The notes under the pieces were generated by a model. That model ran no database searches and was not told the DNA's origin. It saw only the letters and a list, made by a program, of their open reading frames with translations. This document shows positions 12,600-25,299 of a DNA stretch of 64,000 nucleotides, piece after piece (within the stretch, counting starts at the first letter, position 1; every line of letters begins with the position of its first letter). The stretch is from Pseudocercospora fijiensis CIRAD86 (Eukaryota; Ascomycota; Dothideomycetes; Mycosphaerellales; Mycosphaerellaceae): positions 5,989,414-6,053,413 of the forward strand of contig NW_006921535.1 of assembly GCF_000340215.1 (NCBI RefSeq). Direction: 5' to 3'. Both the position numbers and the translations under genes were made by a program.

Positions 12600-13440
12600 T
12601 ACTACTTAACTCTGCATTACGATAGCACGACCTATAATATTCAAGTTATTAAAATAGTAGTGCTCTCGAAGCTAGGGCTACTAACAAGCGGCACGCTCTC
12701 TTAGAACTCCCGCCGCCGCCCCGATATTGTTAAGTAGGTATAGCGCGAGCAACTACTACTCTATCGATATTTCCTATACCGCGTAACGGGAAAGCAACTC
12801 TTACGACTAGTTAAGAAGCAAGTCCTGCTATAGAAGCGCCGACTCGACGATATACTAGACTATATACTCTAAAAAGGGATATAAGGCTATTAAAGCGTCT
12901 AACATAATCGATTCTAGCATCTCTTACGCTTTAAGGAGTAGTCTATCGACTCGCTTAGTAGAATAGGCGCCCCCTATGCCGCCGAGAATAGTTACTATAT
13001 CCGTCTACTTAGTAAGATCTATATTATAATTTAGTAGAACAAGCTAGTAAACGTATATATAGCTAAGGCCGGACAGAACTATACCTAGTACCTCGGACTA
13101 GCCGTAACTAGCGCACCTAGACGATATATCTAGCGGTAGTAATCTAACTAAGAAGCTACTATCTAATAGGAACGAAGCTAAAGAGCTTAATAATAAGGAA
13201 GTCGATAAGGACTATAAAGGCAGCCGCGTCTACTTAAAACATACTTATAGAAAGTTTAAGAAGCCGTCGCAATTCCGCAACCCTCGCAATACGAATAAGC
13301 TACTCGTAACCTGTCTTAGATTTCGCCTAATTAAGCGGTCCGCTAGTAAGAAGAAGCGTACGCGTACTAAGGACGATAATTAGTAATGCTACTTAGACTC
13401 CTTCGAAGCGTAGTCGGCCTATAACTCGAGCTGCAACTAG
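12600..13440 (+). pseudogene. Basic reading frame of unknown family
   Basis: The plus strand just before the minisatellite reads as a frame with mainly RIP-type stops. Its C-terminal part is strongly basic (YRKFKKPSQFRNPR, then KRSASKKKRTRTKDDN, ending near 13,385). It may be a nucleic-acid-binding protein. No domain recognised. The array begins about 70 bp downstream. Confidence 0.35.
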
Positions 13441-13453
13441 TATAATAGCGACC

Positions 13454-15040
13454 TCCTAATTTCTAGGCTATCGACGAGCAGTACTAGTTTCTAGGCCCTC
13501 GACGAGTACTCCTTATTTCTATACCCTAGACGAGTAGTCCTAGTTTCTAGACCTTCGACTAGTACTCCTAATTTCTAGGCTCTCGACGAACGACGAGCAC
13601 TCCTGTTTTCTATACCCTAGACAAGTAGTCCTAATTTCTATACCCTAGACGAGCAGTCCTAATTTCTAAGCCCTCGACTAGTACTCCTAATTTCTAGGCC
13701 CTCGACGAACGACGAGTACTCCTGTTTTCTAGGCCCTCGATAAGCACTCCTAATTTCTATACCCTAGACGAGTAGTCCTAGTTTCTAGGCCCTCGACTAG
13801 TACTCCTAATTTATAGGCCTTCGACGAACGACGAGTACTCCTAATTTCTAGGCCCTCGACTAGCACTCCTAATTTCTAGGCCCTTAACGAACTACGAGGA
13901 ACCCTAATTTCTATGCCCTAGACGAGCACTCCTAATTTCTAAGCCCTCGACTAGCACTTCTAATTTCTAGGCTCTTAAGGAACAACGAGGACTCCTAATT
14001 TCTAGGCTATCGACGAACGACGAGGACTCCTAATTTCTAGGCCCTCGATAAGTACTCCTAATTTCTATACCCTAGACGAGCACTCCTAATTTCTAGGCTA
14101 TCGACGAGTAGTCCTAATTTCTAGGCTATCGATAAGTACTCCTAATTTCTATACCCTAGACGAGGACTCCTAATTTCTAGGCTATCGACGAGTACTCCTA
14201 ATTTCTAGGCTATAGACGAGTAGGCCTAATTTCTAGGCTATCGACGAGCAGTCCTAATTTCTAGGCTATCGATAAGCAGTCCTAATTTCTATACCCTAGA
14301 CGAGGACTCCTAATTTCTAGGCTATCGACAAGCACTCCTAATTTCTAGGCTATCGACGAGTACTCCTAATTTCTAGGATATAGACGAGCAGGCCTAATTT
14401 CTAGGCTATCGACGAGTAGTCCTAATTTCTAGGCTATCGATAAGTAGTCCTAATTGCTAGGCTATAGATAAGCACTCCTAATTTCTAGGCTATCGATAAG
14501 TACTTCTAATTTCTATACCCTAGACGAGGACTCCTAATTTCTAGGCTATCGACGAGCACTCCTAATTTCTAGGCTATAGACGAGTAGTCCTAATTTCTAG
14601 GCTATCGACAAGCAGTCCTAATTTCTAGGCTATAGATAAATACTCCTAATTTCTAGGCTATCGATAAGTAGTCCTAATTTCTATACCCTAGACGAGGACT
14701 CCTAATTTCTAGGCTATCGACGAGTAGTCCTAATTTCTAGGCTATAGACGAGCAGTCCTAATTTCTAGGCTATCGATAAGTAGTCCTAATTTCTAGGCTA
14801 TAGATAAACACTCCTAATTTCTAGGCTATCGATAAGTAGTCCTAATTTCTATACCCTAGACGAGGACTCCTAATTTCTAGGCTATCGACGAGTAGTCCTA
14901 ATTTCGAGGCTATTAACGAGCAGTCCCGACTTCTAGGCTATCGAGATTTCTAGGCCCTCTACGATTAGTCCTAATTTCTAGGCTCTCGAGATTTCTAAGC
15001 CCTCTACGAGCACTCCTAATTTCTATATCCTCTATAAGGG
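13454..15040. repeat. 28-bp minisatellite, about 56 units
   Basis: The unit TCCTAATTTCTAGGCTATCG + ACGAGCAG (28 bp) repeats head to tail over about 1.59 kb. Variant cores are AGGCTATCGAC, AGGCCCTCGAC, AGGCTATAGAC and ATACCCTAGAC. Some early units carry an extra GAACGAC insertion. Units carrying ATACCCTAGACGAGG begin near 14,151, 14,291, 14,515, 14,683 and 14,851, spacings of 5, 8, 6 and 6 units, which suggests a higher-order repeat. GAGCAGT and GAGTAGT (also GAGCACT and GAGTACT) alternate, exactly a CpA/TpA difference, so RIP has been incomplete here. Because 28 is not a multiple of 3 it is unlikely to encode protein. Confidence 0.95.
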
Positions 15041-15718
15041 GCCTAAATTTACAGACTCGAGACTATTACGTTAGGAGCATTTTCCGTATACCTTGAATTC
15101 GCGTAATATGCGAAATAGAATACTAGAATATTAGTCGCGCTAAAAGGTACTACGGGATATAATAAGAAGGAGCCGGAGACAATAAAATAATTAATTTAGA
15201 ACTAAGTTTCTAGCGACGCGCTTTATCTATTGTCGCCCTAAGTCTATATAGACGATGTTATATCCCGATACCTAGACAAAAGAAATTCAATCGCCGAATC
15301 TCTACGTCTCGCTATATACCTTTAATAGAGATATTTCGCCCTCGCTTTCCTTATCGAAGCTATTAATACTAAATGCGCCTCTCGTCTACCTTTATAATAC
15401 TAATCTACTCTCTAGTTACGCCGATTATATAAATTATCTTAGGACTCGCTAACTATACAAGATCGCCGAGAGAATTCTTAGCGCTTCCTAGTAACACTAT
15501 AAATATCGATATACTAGTAGTTAGAGAAGCACTATCTAGAGCTCCTTATAACTCCGAGTATGTTACGATAGCCTTATTTGTACTAGAGTATCGTAGTATC
15601 TAGTATATAACTATTCCGAACCCCTGCTAAAGAGCTTTATTATATATCCTACAACAACTAAATACGTAAATTAGTTATATTTATTATTTAGTTTACTAAT
15701 TCTTTCGAAATGTCTCTA
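15041..15718. other. RIP-mutated DNA between minisatellite and TIR element
   Basis: No family-level coding signal was recognised. The segment runs up to the TA dinucleotide at 15,717-15,718, which is the probable target site of the next element. Confidence 0.5.
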
Positions 15719-15752
15719 TTCTTAATTTTAAAACCCCTAAGCTTTTAAGCCG
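15719..15752 (+). repeat. Left terminal inverted repeat
   Basis: Begins TTCTTAATTTTAAAACCCC and ends CTTTTAAGCCG. It pairs with 19,597-19,629 in inverted orientation with two C/T differences and one extra C. Preceded by TA. Confidence 0.85.
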
Positions 15753-15969
15753 CATCCGCTTAGCTCTGCCTACTATAGTAATTAGTTAGTAAACCGAGTA
15801 TTTACTATCGCTCTATACAGTTAGTTGTTCTAATAATTGGTGTTGTTACTTACTATTACCGTCGCTGTCCGCTCCGCCGAGTGTCTACCGCCCTATACTA
15901 TTTCTACCGCCGTATACCTCGCTATCGCGTTTCCGGAGGCTCTTAAAAGCGCTAATTTCGACTATAGCA

Positions 15970-16962
15970 CCGTTTACCGAGCAAGACAAGACTATTATTA
16001 AAGCGATGCTGCTTAATAGCATATCGGCAAAGGATATATAGCTGTCCTAGCGTAATAAGCTTAGCAATAGGTCGTTTGCTATAGTAAAACGCTACAGTAC
16101 GAATATAAAGAGGTATAGCACTATCTATAGACTATAGGGCAAACCAGGCCGCCCTATAAAGATAATGCCGTATATAAGAGACTTTATAATAGATATACTA
16201 GCCGCTAAGGGCACAACCTAGATAGATAAGGTTTAGGACAAGATAGTGCTTGAATTTAGAGTATATGTCGGCATTACAACTATTTAGAGGTACGTAAAGA
16301 AGAAGGAATTTACTAATAAAGTGGTGCAGCGACAGGCCTCTTAATACAACTAAGAGGCAGAGACAGTATACTTAGTTAATATATCTTAATAGACAAGTAA
16401 ACAGATTGTCTTTGTTAATAAGATATACTACAGCGAGCGATTAGCTATCTAGAGGCGTAGATAGGCACCTAAAGGGTTCCCTTGTGTTACTAAGGACTAT
16501 CTATATAAGCTATAGCGATATAGCGTACTCCCGGTATACGCAATAGACGGCTAGCTTCTAGGTGCGATTCTAGTTAAGCAAGGCAGTGTTAATAGCTAGA
16601 CATTCTTATTATAGCTCTAATAGAGAGTGTTGCCGCTTTGTAATCTGTATCTAGGTCTACGGTCCGTTATTATTATAGATAACTATAGGACATACGATAG
16701 AATAGTTGTCCGTAATATATACCGTTAGTACGGCGTTATTGCTAACTTCTTAGCACTATATTCGCTATACCTGAACCTAATAGAGCCTCCCTTTAGCCTA
16801 TTTAAGCACTAGATAAAGAGACACTAGGATATAATGCCTAAGTATAGGTACGGAGATAATTAGCAAGCCGCATTTAAGCGTTACTTACAGCTAGCAATCG
16901 ATAGTTAGGGTAAGAGTATAGACTATAGCAAGCTATTCCGCAAAGCCGGTGTATTAACGTAG
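15970..16962 (+). pseudogene. Tc1-like DD34E transposase (RIP-inactivated)
   Basis: A single frame of about 330 codons with only RIP-type stops. The N-terminal region is helix-turn-helix-like (PFTEQDKTIIKAMLLNSISA) and is followed by GKPGRPIK, the GRPR-type linker common in Tc1 enzymes. The catalytic domain has VFVNKIYYSERLAI (first Asp position now Asn, as expected from a G-to-A change), RQAPKGFP, VYAIDG, IIIDNYRTYD (second Asp) and YSLYLNLIEPPFSLFKHQIKRH with the Glu. There are 34 residues between the second Asp and the Glu, which defines DD34E. Non-functional because of internal stops and the lost first Asp. Confidence 0.88.
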
Positions 16963-17649
16963 CAAGTCGGCTCCGCGCAATATCTTCTAGTAGTCCGATT
17001 TTAGTACTCGAATATAGAAATAAGAGCGCCGAGTCGGCGCTATAATAGTATATAAAAATCTTGTTAATCCGACTAGGCGTCGTTAAGTGATATCGCCGCG
17101 GAGGTAGTAGGCTATATAGCGTAGAGAGTGCTAAGGCTCCGCTCTATACCCTATCGTACGCTTATCGCGAGAAAGCCGACTCTATATACTTTAAACGCTT
17201 AGAATATAGCGTACAGAGCACGTGTCGATATACAAATTTTTGCGTAAAATATTTTAATATATAGAGAATCTATTAGGAAATGTATCTTGTATATTAGTTG
17301 TAGTTCTTGCGGTATTGTATTGAGAAATATTAGAAAATACGATAGAAAGCCGGGAGGATCTAGGGTCTAGAAGCGGGGTCTTAGTAGCAAGATACAGAGG
17401 ACTTAGATATCGAAACGCATATAGTATATACTACACAAATAGAATATAGAAAAACTAAATAGACAGGATCTAAGTATAGTATATAGACTAACTTATCTGC
17501 AATTTTTATTAGGACTTAACCGTAGAGCGCTTAGAGCGCTTAGTTACTAAGCTGCTAGCGGAGCGATAGGTTACTAAGGATAATAATATAGTAGCGGCGG
17601 TGGATACTATAGATTAGGCTGTTGTCTATAGTACTAGTACTGCTATTGC

Positions 17650-19180
17650 ACTATAGGCTCTTACTAAGCTTATTGCTTCTTGCCTTTAGCCTTGCCTTAA
17701 TTATTCTTATTAGAATGCCTTGCCTTATAGCAACGTATTATCTCTTTAATAACACTCTTGCTTAGTGCCTCGAGTAAGCACTTCTTATTAAGCGCTATTT
17801 AATCCCTCTAGAACGTTATTACTACCGCCGTTAGCTTATAGTGTCTACCTATAAGCTTATAGTACCCTAGAATACTATTCTGCCTACGAATAGTATACTA
17901 TAGATCTTAGCACTTATAGGTCTTACGAATAATCTCGTATTCCGCGAGACGGCTCTTAGCTTCTTCCTTAGTAACCTTATTGCTGTGTTTCTTCTTCTTC
18001 TTCTTGCTAGGTTTAGGCACTCGAGCTAGTAGACTTAATAGCAGTTCTATAGTATTAGAAGATAATAGCGGGTTAGCTTGTAAAGACTGTGTTTGCTAAG
18101 CTAGAGCCGCTTTATCGTCTCTCTTCGGACCTAGTTTAGCAAGAGGTATATTAGCTCTATAAGACTAATATTTAGTTACAATAACTAAGATAGCAAGAGG
18201 GTTTATAGACCGGAAGAACTTAATTAATCCATCGCTACGGCCTATAAACTCGAGCTAGCCTTTAGTTATCTAGAAGCTCTTAGACTAACGCTTTCTAGCT
18301 TTATTGAGCATTGCTTATACCTCGCAATCTCGGCGGATTAAAAAGTGCTATAAACCGTTAAGATTAGTATATGCCTCTACGTAGACCTTAGCGCGTTCAA
18401 TTAACCTCTTTAGCTTAATAGTACTATAGCCTTCTATAAGGGCAAAGTCTCTATTAATGTCTTTACGGTTAAAGTAGACCTATAGCTCTAGTTAGACTAT
18501 CTCCGGCTCTAGCTTAATAGACGTAGACCTTACTAACTTAGTTGTCTTCTTCCTTACTAACTTTGTAGGCGTAGCTTTATTAGAAGAGATAGTAGCTTTC
18601 TTAGACGGCTTCTTAACCCTCTTCGTAACTTCGGTAACTTCTATAATAGTAACTTCTTATTCTTTAGGTAGAGGTTCTTTAGGTAGAGGTTCTTCTACTA
18701 GCGGAGGCTCTTCTACTAGTAATGTATTACTTATTAGTAAGCTAATATTATCTTGTTATATCTCTAGAACCTCCTTAAACTAGACCTTCTTCTTCTTCTT
18801 CTTCTTCGAAGCACTTGCTAATAAACTTGCTAGAGAAGTCCTCCTCTTACTAGTAGATCTAATACCCGTAAGAGTAGCGGCAACCTCCGCTTCTAGTTAT
18901 TTCGCTAACAAATAAGCCTCCTCCTCGCTTATCTTAGTAAGGCGCTTAGGTGCTATAGAGAGAGCCGGTAGGGATAGTTAAGTATATTGCTATTCTAGCT
19001 AAATCTCCGCTTCTCGAGAAGACTAACTTCGAGTGCGCCGTATCTACTACTTAGCGTCCTATAATAAAGCAATGTCTACTAGATCTCTTTAAGTACACAT
19101 TAGACCTTCTTTAAACGCTATAATATCGCTTGTATTGTCGTATATTAAGGCGTTACTAGGTAGTTGTTATAAATCCGGCG
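17650..19180 (-). pseudogene. Companion gene inside the Tc1-like element, unknown
   Basis: Minus-strand frame of about 510 codons with RIP-type stops only, lying between the transposase and the right TIR and convergent with the transposase. It reads from about 19,180 (NALIYDNTSDIIAFKEGL) through a Glu-rich helical part. Two lysine tracts follow: seven Lys near 18,780-18,800 and six Lys near 18,000. A charged, probably coiled-coil C-terminal region runs to about 17,650 and ends KGKKQ. The lysine tracts could be nuclear-localisation signals. I recognise no domain. Possible roles (accessory DNA-binding factor, or captured host gene) are inference only. Confidence 0.65.
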
Positions 19181-19596
19181 AAATTAGCGGTAGAGAGGGG
19201 GTAGTCTGAATTTGCGACTCTAGTAGTTGTATCTAGTCCTATATATCTACGCCTTGCGGTAGAGACAATAGCGATAAAGAGTCTTCTTATGTTATATATT
19301 AGCTTAATGTCCTACGATTATAGTGTATATTAGTGTATTAGACAGACCGTAGAATGCTAAGAAAGCAGAAACGAGGCATTTAGCGGGTCGGCTTAGTAAC
19401 TCGCTATACGAGCTATTATCTGCGCTTAATTCTCGCCTATTAACAATACTACTTTTAGGAGCGATATCTATACTAAAATGTAGCTACGATATTATGCTAT
19501 TTATTAGGAGAACAATAAACTTATTTAGTATAGTATATAGGAAGAAATAGTAGAAATAGTATATAAAGCTGCATGCTAGGCTAACTAGCCTCCCTA

Positions 19597-19629
19597 CGGC
19601 TTAAAAGCTTAGGGTTTTGAAATTGAGAA
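19597..19629 (-). repeat. Right terminal inverted repeat
   Basis: Reads CGGCTTAAAAGCTTAGGGTT then TTGAAATTGAGAA on the plus strand, the inverted partner of the left end. Followed by TA at 19,630-19,631. Confidence 0.85.
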
Positions 19630-19631
19630 TA

Positions 19632-20559
19632 TCTTAGGAAGATTATACGAGGTACTTACTTACCTAACTCCTATCTTGCTAGATTTTCTTTTTTTTTCCC
19701 TTATTTTCCTAGCTTATCGACGTAGATGCCCTTATGGAAATCTGTGCCTTCTGGTTATAGTAATCGAATAGCGACTGCCTATACTAGCTATCCGTACTAG
19801 CGGCCCGATACCTACTCTTCTCTTTAGGAAGCTACGAAAAGCAATCGCTCGCACTACGTACTTAGCTACGAAATTGGTTGTGTACGACGTCTAAGTCGGT
19901 ATAGTACATTATGCTAGTGTTAACCGGACACATCTATAGACGTTATGTGTTTAGATAGTATACAATTAGATACGAGGTGCATCTTAGATATACCTTAGAC
20001 CGGTACCGGTCGGAAACAGACTATATATCTAACTAAGCAACCCGCAACTATAATAGATATAGTATACCCGGTACGCTTAGACACCGAGGGCATCTCTAAT
20101 GCACTCTAGACTAGTCCTAATACAGTGAAAAACGCACCCTTAGTTATATTACTAGCTATTTAGGCATCTACGTAACATCCGCGAATACTCGATAATAGCG
20201 TAAGTTTTAATATTCGAGGCTGTATCCTAGCTAGTTAATGCTCGTCTAACGAAAAAAAAAAGCCTGCTCGACCGAAAATAAGGCGGCTTAGCAGGCTATA
20301 CTTTACTAGAGGGCCCTAGCGCGGTATAAATTTGCTAGTCCTAATATATACTACCGATATACATCCTTTTATTAAGGAGTAAGCGCCCGCACTAGAAGCT
20401 ATATTGTTATAGCAAAGATCCTATCCTCCTTCGACGCTCTAGTATATCCTACCGAGGCCTTAGGATACTATCGCTATACCTATACGCGATTTTAACCTTA
20501 AAGGCTTTATCTTATAAGAGGAAACGAGACTCGAGACTTTAGAGGCGGAAATAGGAGTT
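19632..20559. other. RIP-mutated spacer
   Basis: No gene recognised. It contains an A9 run near 20,252-20,260 and otherwise uniform RIP-type sequence. Confidence 0.5.
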
Positions 20560-21520
20560 ACAAAACAAATAGGTTAAGATATCCTAGGATCTACTCGCGA
20601 AGGGAGAGATAGAGAATTACGGGAAAGCCTACGTCGGCTATAAGAACGAGAAGAACGGCTAGAATATAACGAGGCAGCTCTAGCTAAACGGGAGCGGTTG
20701 TTAGACTAAAGGCTTTATTATATTAATATCGATTTTATTTAACGAGAGCAACTTAGTAAGGCTTTCGAGGGGACGAAACAAAAGTAAGCAGGCCTAGAAA
20801 GGACCCCGGTTCCTATAAGCGACGAGTTAGGGAAGAGATCGTTCGTATCTATATTCTCGTCTATCGATATAGACGTATAGGATATCGAAGACAATTATAC
20901 TAATAACGATTATACTCCTATAATTAAGCACCTACGACTAAAAAGACCGACGCTTAGAGGGCCGACCTTAAGCAGAACCGACACTTAGAACCTAATAGGC
21001 TCGATAGAAATTTAGTATTAATAGGTCGACTCGGGAGCTTTAACTAATCTTGTCGCTAGCGGTAGCCTATCTAATAAATTGTATAAAATACCGGATAGAC
21101 TATATTACAAGCAATAGAGTTTACTTCGAGCTAGCAAGTAGATACCTATAGATAAGAGCTATTTACGGGTTAGATATAATGTATCCTTTTAGAGTAGGCT
21201 AGATAGGCGCTATATATCGCTAATACCTTTTAACGATAACTAGATAGGCAGGGTTTAAGAAAAGAGCAACAGATCCCTAAGGATACTCGCGGAAGACGAA
21301 TAGGAGCTTATAACTAAGATATATTACGAACGCATCCGGGTTAAGTACGATAGAGAACTTATTCTATTATACGATACCTGCTTCGGATAAGACCTATAGC
21401 GCGCGGTGCTCGTAGAACTCCGAGAAGTACTATAAAAGCTACCTACCCTATAGAATCGATCGACTACCTCCTTTTTACTATAGTAGAGAGCTCGAAAGCA
21501 GAATAACTTAGACAAAGCAA
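20560..21520 (+). pseudogene. RIP-inactivated coiled-coil-like reading frame
   Basis: A plus-strand frame of about 320 codons with RIP-type stops. The first part is strongly charged and heptad-like (REGRDRELRESLRRL, REERLEYNEAALAKRERLL), suggesting a coiled coil. It is followed by an acidic Asp/Asn segment (near 20,865-20,920) and a second charged part up to about 21,480. The antisense open stretch 21,324-21,515 is a shadow. The layout (coiled coil then linker) would fit a gag-like or regulatory protein, but nothing specific is recognised. Confidence 0.45.
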
Positions 21521-22099
21521 AATAGAAATAGCAAAATAGGTATACCTATATACGAATAGTCGAAGGGAAGAGGTTTAATATTAGATTCCCTTCTAATCCG
21601 GAATAGACTACTACGCTACTACCTCTCCCGTATGTATTAAGAGAATTTTATAGGCCTTTTAATATTAGATACTACCGCTAATAAAGTAGATATAGGAAAG
21701 ATAACTAGAGTAGGAAGGATCTTAGTTTAGATCGACAGGTTCGCGACTATATACCTAGTATATAGCCGTCGAGCATATTCGACTAGTTAAGTATATAGTA
21801 TACTTCTCCGCCTCTAAGGAAATCAGACCTCGATACCCGGCAGATTATTATTCCTAATTTAGTGCTATAGTAGAGTAGCCTCGTTCTCGCCCTATCTATA
21901 GCTCTCCTAAAGTTCGTCGACGAAATCTCGCTAGTTGCCTATAATCTTTATAATCTCTAGGAGGTTATTGCCGCTAAGATACTTATTAAGTGTCTTCTTT
22001 AGATAGTAGAAGTGCGAGAGTCTAATTGCCTCTAATAATGCCGTCCTTAAGATGCAATATCTAATAATCTATTAAGATTACCCCTTTATAGCTCGATAT

Positions 22100-23000
22100 T
22101 TTCTTTAACTTATTTGCGATTTTAATAATAATATATAGGATTATTAATACTAGTTCGCTACCCCTTAAAAGGTAACTACTAACGAGCTACGAGACAATCT
22201 CTATCCTATTAACTAGCCTCCTTCTTAAGCGACGCTATAAGCTCGTCGGTTAGAAAGATTATACTCTATAGTGTCTAGATAAGACTACTATACGCCTTAC
22301 CTAACTCTTTAGCGGATAGCGCATTCTCCTCTACGAAGACTAGGTATCTGCTAGCTATAATATGCTTAGAAGACTTAAATCCTATATACTAAGAGAGACG
22401 TCGCTTTAAATAGGACAATATAGAGGTCGAGCGTTCTTCGAGTTCTTTCGTAGTACGCTCCGCCTATTTAGCGAGATCGGTAATGTTACTAATAAAATAC
22501 TTCCTAAAGATTGAGTCCTTAATCTTAATGTCCTAAACCTACTAGGATAGCTTATCGACGGTCGCAATAATCTCGGTATACCGATCTAATAGTCGTTTGT
22601 AATAGATATACTCTTTAGGAGATAGCCGGACATCGGCTACGCTTACTATTACCTTCTTCGCTAGAACCTCGGCTATTAGGTCTATAGCGGATACTAGAAG
22701 CGATTAATTGTTAAGTAAAGCGACTACTTAGATTATAGTAGTAGAGGAGTCGGCGAACTCTATAGTAGAAAGGTTATCGTTTCTTCGCTATACCTAAGTA
22801 TAAGGGTTAGGAAGTCTACCCGTTTCGATAATAGATATAAAGAATATAGTGCTGCCTTATAAGTATAGGTAATTTAGAGTTACACCGACGACTATTTAGC
22901 TAGATCCGTAGAGCAATGCTCCGATAAGAGAGATAGTAGACTAAAGTAGGGAGGTCGATAGTAGGTAGAAGATATAGACACTAGAGACCGAAACGGTAAG
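22100..23000 (-). pseudogene. RIP-inactivated reading frame with probable coiled coil
   Basis: The minus strand reads as one frame with RIP-type stops. Segments include LSPKEYIYYKRLLDRYTEII, then KYFISNITDLAKQAERTTKE and SILSYLKRRLS, followed by KHIIASRYLVFVEENALSAK. The charged helical pattern suggests a coiled coil. No family recognised. The 23,000-25,280 region beyond it gave no convincing frame. Confidence 0.45.
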
Positions 23001-25299
23001 TAGCGTTACTAGCTAGAGCAGTTTCTTTAATACTAATAGTAGCCCGCGGGAAACCGTATAGATTGCCTACTACGCAATAACTGCTATAACGAAGCTAATT
23101 ATCTACTAAGGAATGCGTTATATAATCGATAAAAGGCAGTCCTCGACCTATAGCTAAATACCGCCGTCGGTACCTTCTATCGCTTTATTCCTACTATCGA
23201 TACTATCTAGCGTAGTAACTTCTTAGGATATTGCGGCGGTAATAATAAGTAAAGAGTTATACTTGTTACCCTTTAAATCGATAGAAGGCATATTGTTAGT
23301 AACGGTTAGCGCTCGACGTAACTAAATAGTAAAGTTTGCTTCTTATTTAAGGTTAGACCGGAGCTCTTATCGGAGATTAAATAACTTAGAAAGTATATAT
23401 AAAATACACCTCGTATAGTTGCAAGCTCGTAGACGAGACCTAAGCGCTATAGAGCAATACTAAAGACACTGCTCGTAGGCCGACGTAGTATAGTAGTAAA
23501 GAAGCTATCGCAAAGACGTAAGGGCTTATTATCGGTATTATACGTATATAAGGAAGACGTAAACGCATATTAATAGAATACTCATTTAACTAAGATCTAG
23601 AATAGAATAGGCAAGTATAAGCGAATCTAGGCATTACTTTATATAAGTAAGGGTTGCTAAGGTATATTACGTATAAGGCGAGAGTTACGCGTAAAATTCG
23701 ACGAGTCGGACAGGCGCGAACAGAGTCGCCGTATACTAAGCGTTAGCTACTATAGTATAGAGAAACGAGGGGCAATAATACAACTATACTTACGTACGCG
23801 AACTAATATAGCAAAGTATCTAGGGTTCTATTATATACTCCTCCTCGCTATTCGGAGGCGAAGGGTAGAGTAGCTAACGCAACCCTAGATAGGATACGGT
23901 AGACATAAGAGAAAGGAAGACAGTAAGATTAAGAAGACTTGAGTTTTGATTATATATTCCTAGGCCGGCTCGATGCCGCCCGCTTAGACCGATCTCTACC
24001 GTAGTATCCTAGCTACCGTTATAGTAGCGCTTACTGCTATCTTATATATATATATCGCTCGGTAGCCGCGAAGGCAGTAGTACTATAGTAGTAAGGGAAC
24101 GGTACAATTTAGTACGCATCCTCCGACTATAAGAGGTTAGCAGCGAGACTAGCGAACCGGCTATACTAATTAGTTATAATTAAGTTACGACGCTTAGTCG
24201 CGTTGCGTAGTCCGTTGCCTACCTCGATTGCGCTAGTAGTTAATCCCGAAGAGTATAGTAGTAGCTAGCGGAGGCTCTCTATTCCGAGGGTATAGCTAAG
24301 GATACTAGTATAGTCGCTTAGGATCGCCGGCTAGGGAAATCCGTTCTAATATATACCGAAGTTGTATAATAGGTAACGATAGCGGTTGCGGTACTTAATA
24401 CAAACGACGGCAGTACTAGGACTACGGACAAGGCGGGCATCGACCTTACCGAAGGTAAGTACTAGCAACAGTTAGTACTCTCTATTATAGTATAAAAAGC
24501 GATTCGAATAACTTACCCTAGTTCGTACTACCCTATTAGCGGGCGTATACCTAATACTCCGCTATAGCGATAAAGCGTTGCATAGCGCGGGAGTATTAAA
24601 CGCTATTAATAACTTCGAGTGCAGGGCTAGTAGCACTAGTAATAAATAGGTCGTCGCTACTAGAGGGAGAGATAGAGGAAGGGTAGTATAGTAAACCGCT
24701 ACTATAGCGGGATAGCGAACGCAAATCTATCGGTAAAGCTACTATTATTGCTATAACGGTGTTAAAACTAAATGTACGATATAAGTTTACGCGCTTACCT
24801 GTCTATATAGGCTATATAGTTCTTAACTTCCTACGAAAGATATCGACGAAGTTATTCGAATTTTAGTCGTATAAAGCAGGCCGCTTTTCTATAGTTCTTA
24901 GAAATATACTAGCGTGCTCGGAAGAACCCGTCGTAACGAGAAATTTCCCTATACGTATATAACTTTATCCCTTTATAGGTCTAGTCGGTAAAGGTTAATA
25001 GCGAAAGAAGTATCGTATATTATAAAGCAGATAATTATTGCAAGTCTATCTACGCTCGGAGAGAGTATACTAGGCGTACCTATATACTGTCCCTACCTCG
25101 TAACAAAATCCCTAGGCCCTAAAATGTACGCGACGACGCGGACCGTAGGGTTAGTATTATCGTAGACTTAGTGTCTATATACAAAATAAAGGAAAGTTAG
25201 GCTAAGTACTATAGCCCGCCGACGTTTAGTCCCGATTTTACGCTATCCGTCTATATTAACTTAATCGAGCTAAGCTAGTAGGTCGACGGCGTATAAGAA
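23001..25299. other. RIP-mutated DNA without recognised gene
   Basis: Both strands show only short, low-information frames. No terminal repeats or domains were recognised. Confidence 0.45.

Larger units (their letters stand above)
15719..19629 (+). mobile_element. Tc1-like DNA transposon with two genes, RIP-inactivated
   Basis: The left end TTCTTAATTTTAAAACCCC and the reverse complement of the right end, TTCTCAATTTCAAAACCC, match and continue into TAAGCTTTTAAGCCG. This gives terminal inverted repeats of about 34 bp, each next to a TA (15,717-15,718 and 19,630-19,631), the target duplication expected of Tc1/mariner elements. The 3.9-kb interior holds a DD34E transposase on the plus strand (15,970-16,962) and a convergent second frame on the minus strand (about 17,650-19,180). 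TIR mismatches are mostly C/T, consistent with RIP. A 3.9-kb Tc1-like element with a second gene is larger than the usual 1.3-2 kb. Confidence 0.82.

Noticed and set aside
13454..15040. CRISPR-like array
   Set aside because: The 28-bp units are contiguous without unique spacers. This is a minisatellite in a eukaryotic context.
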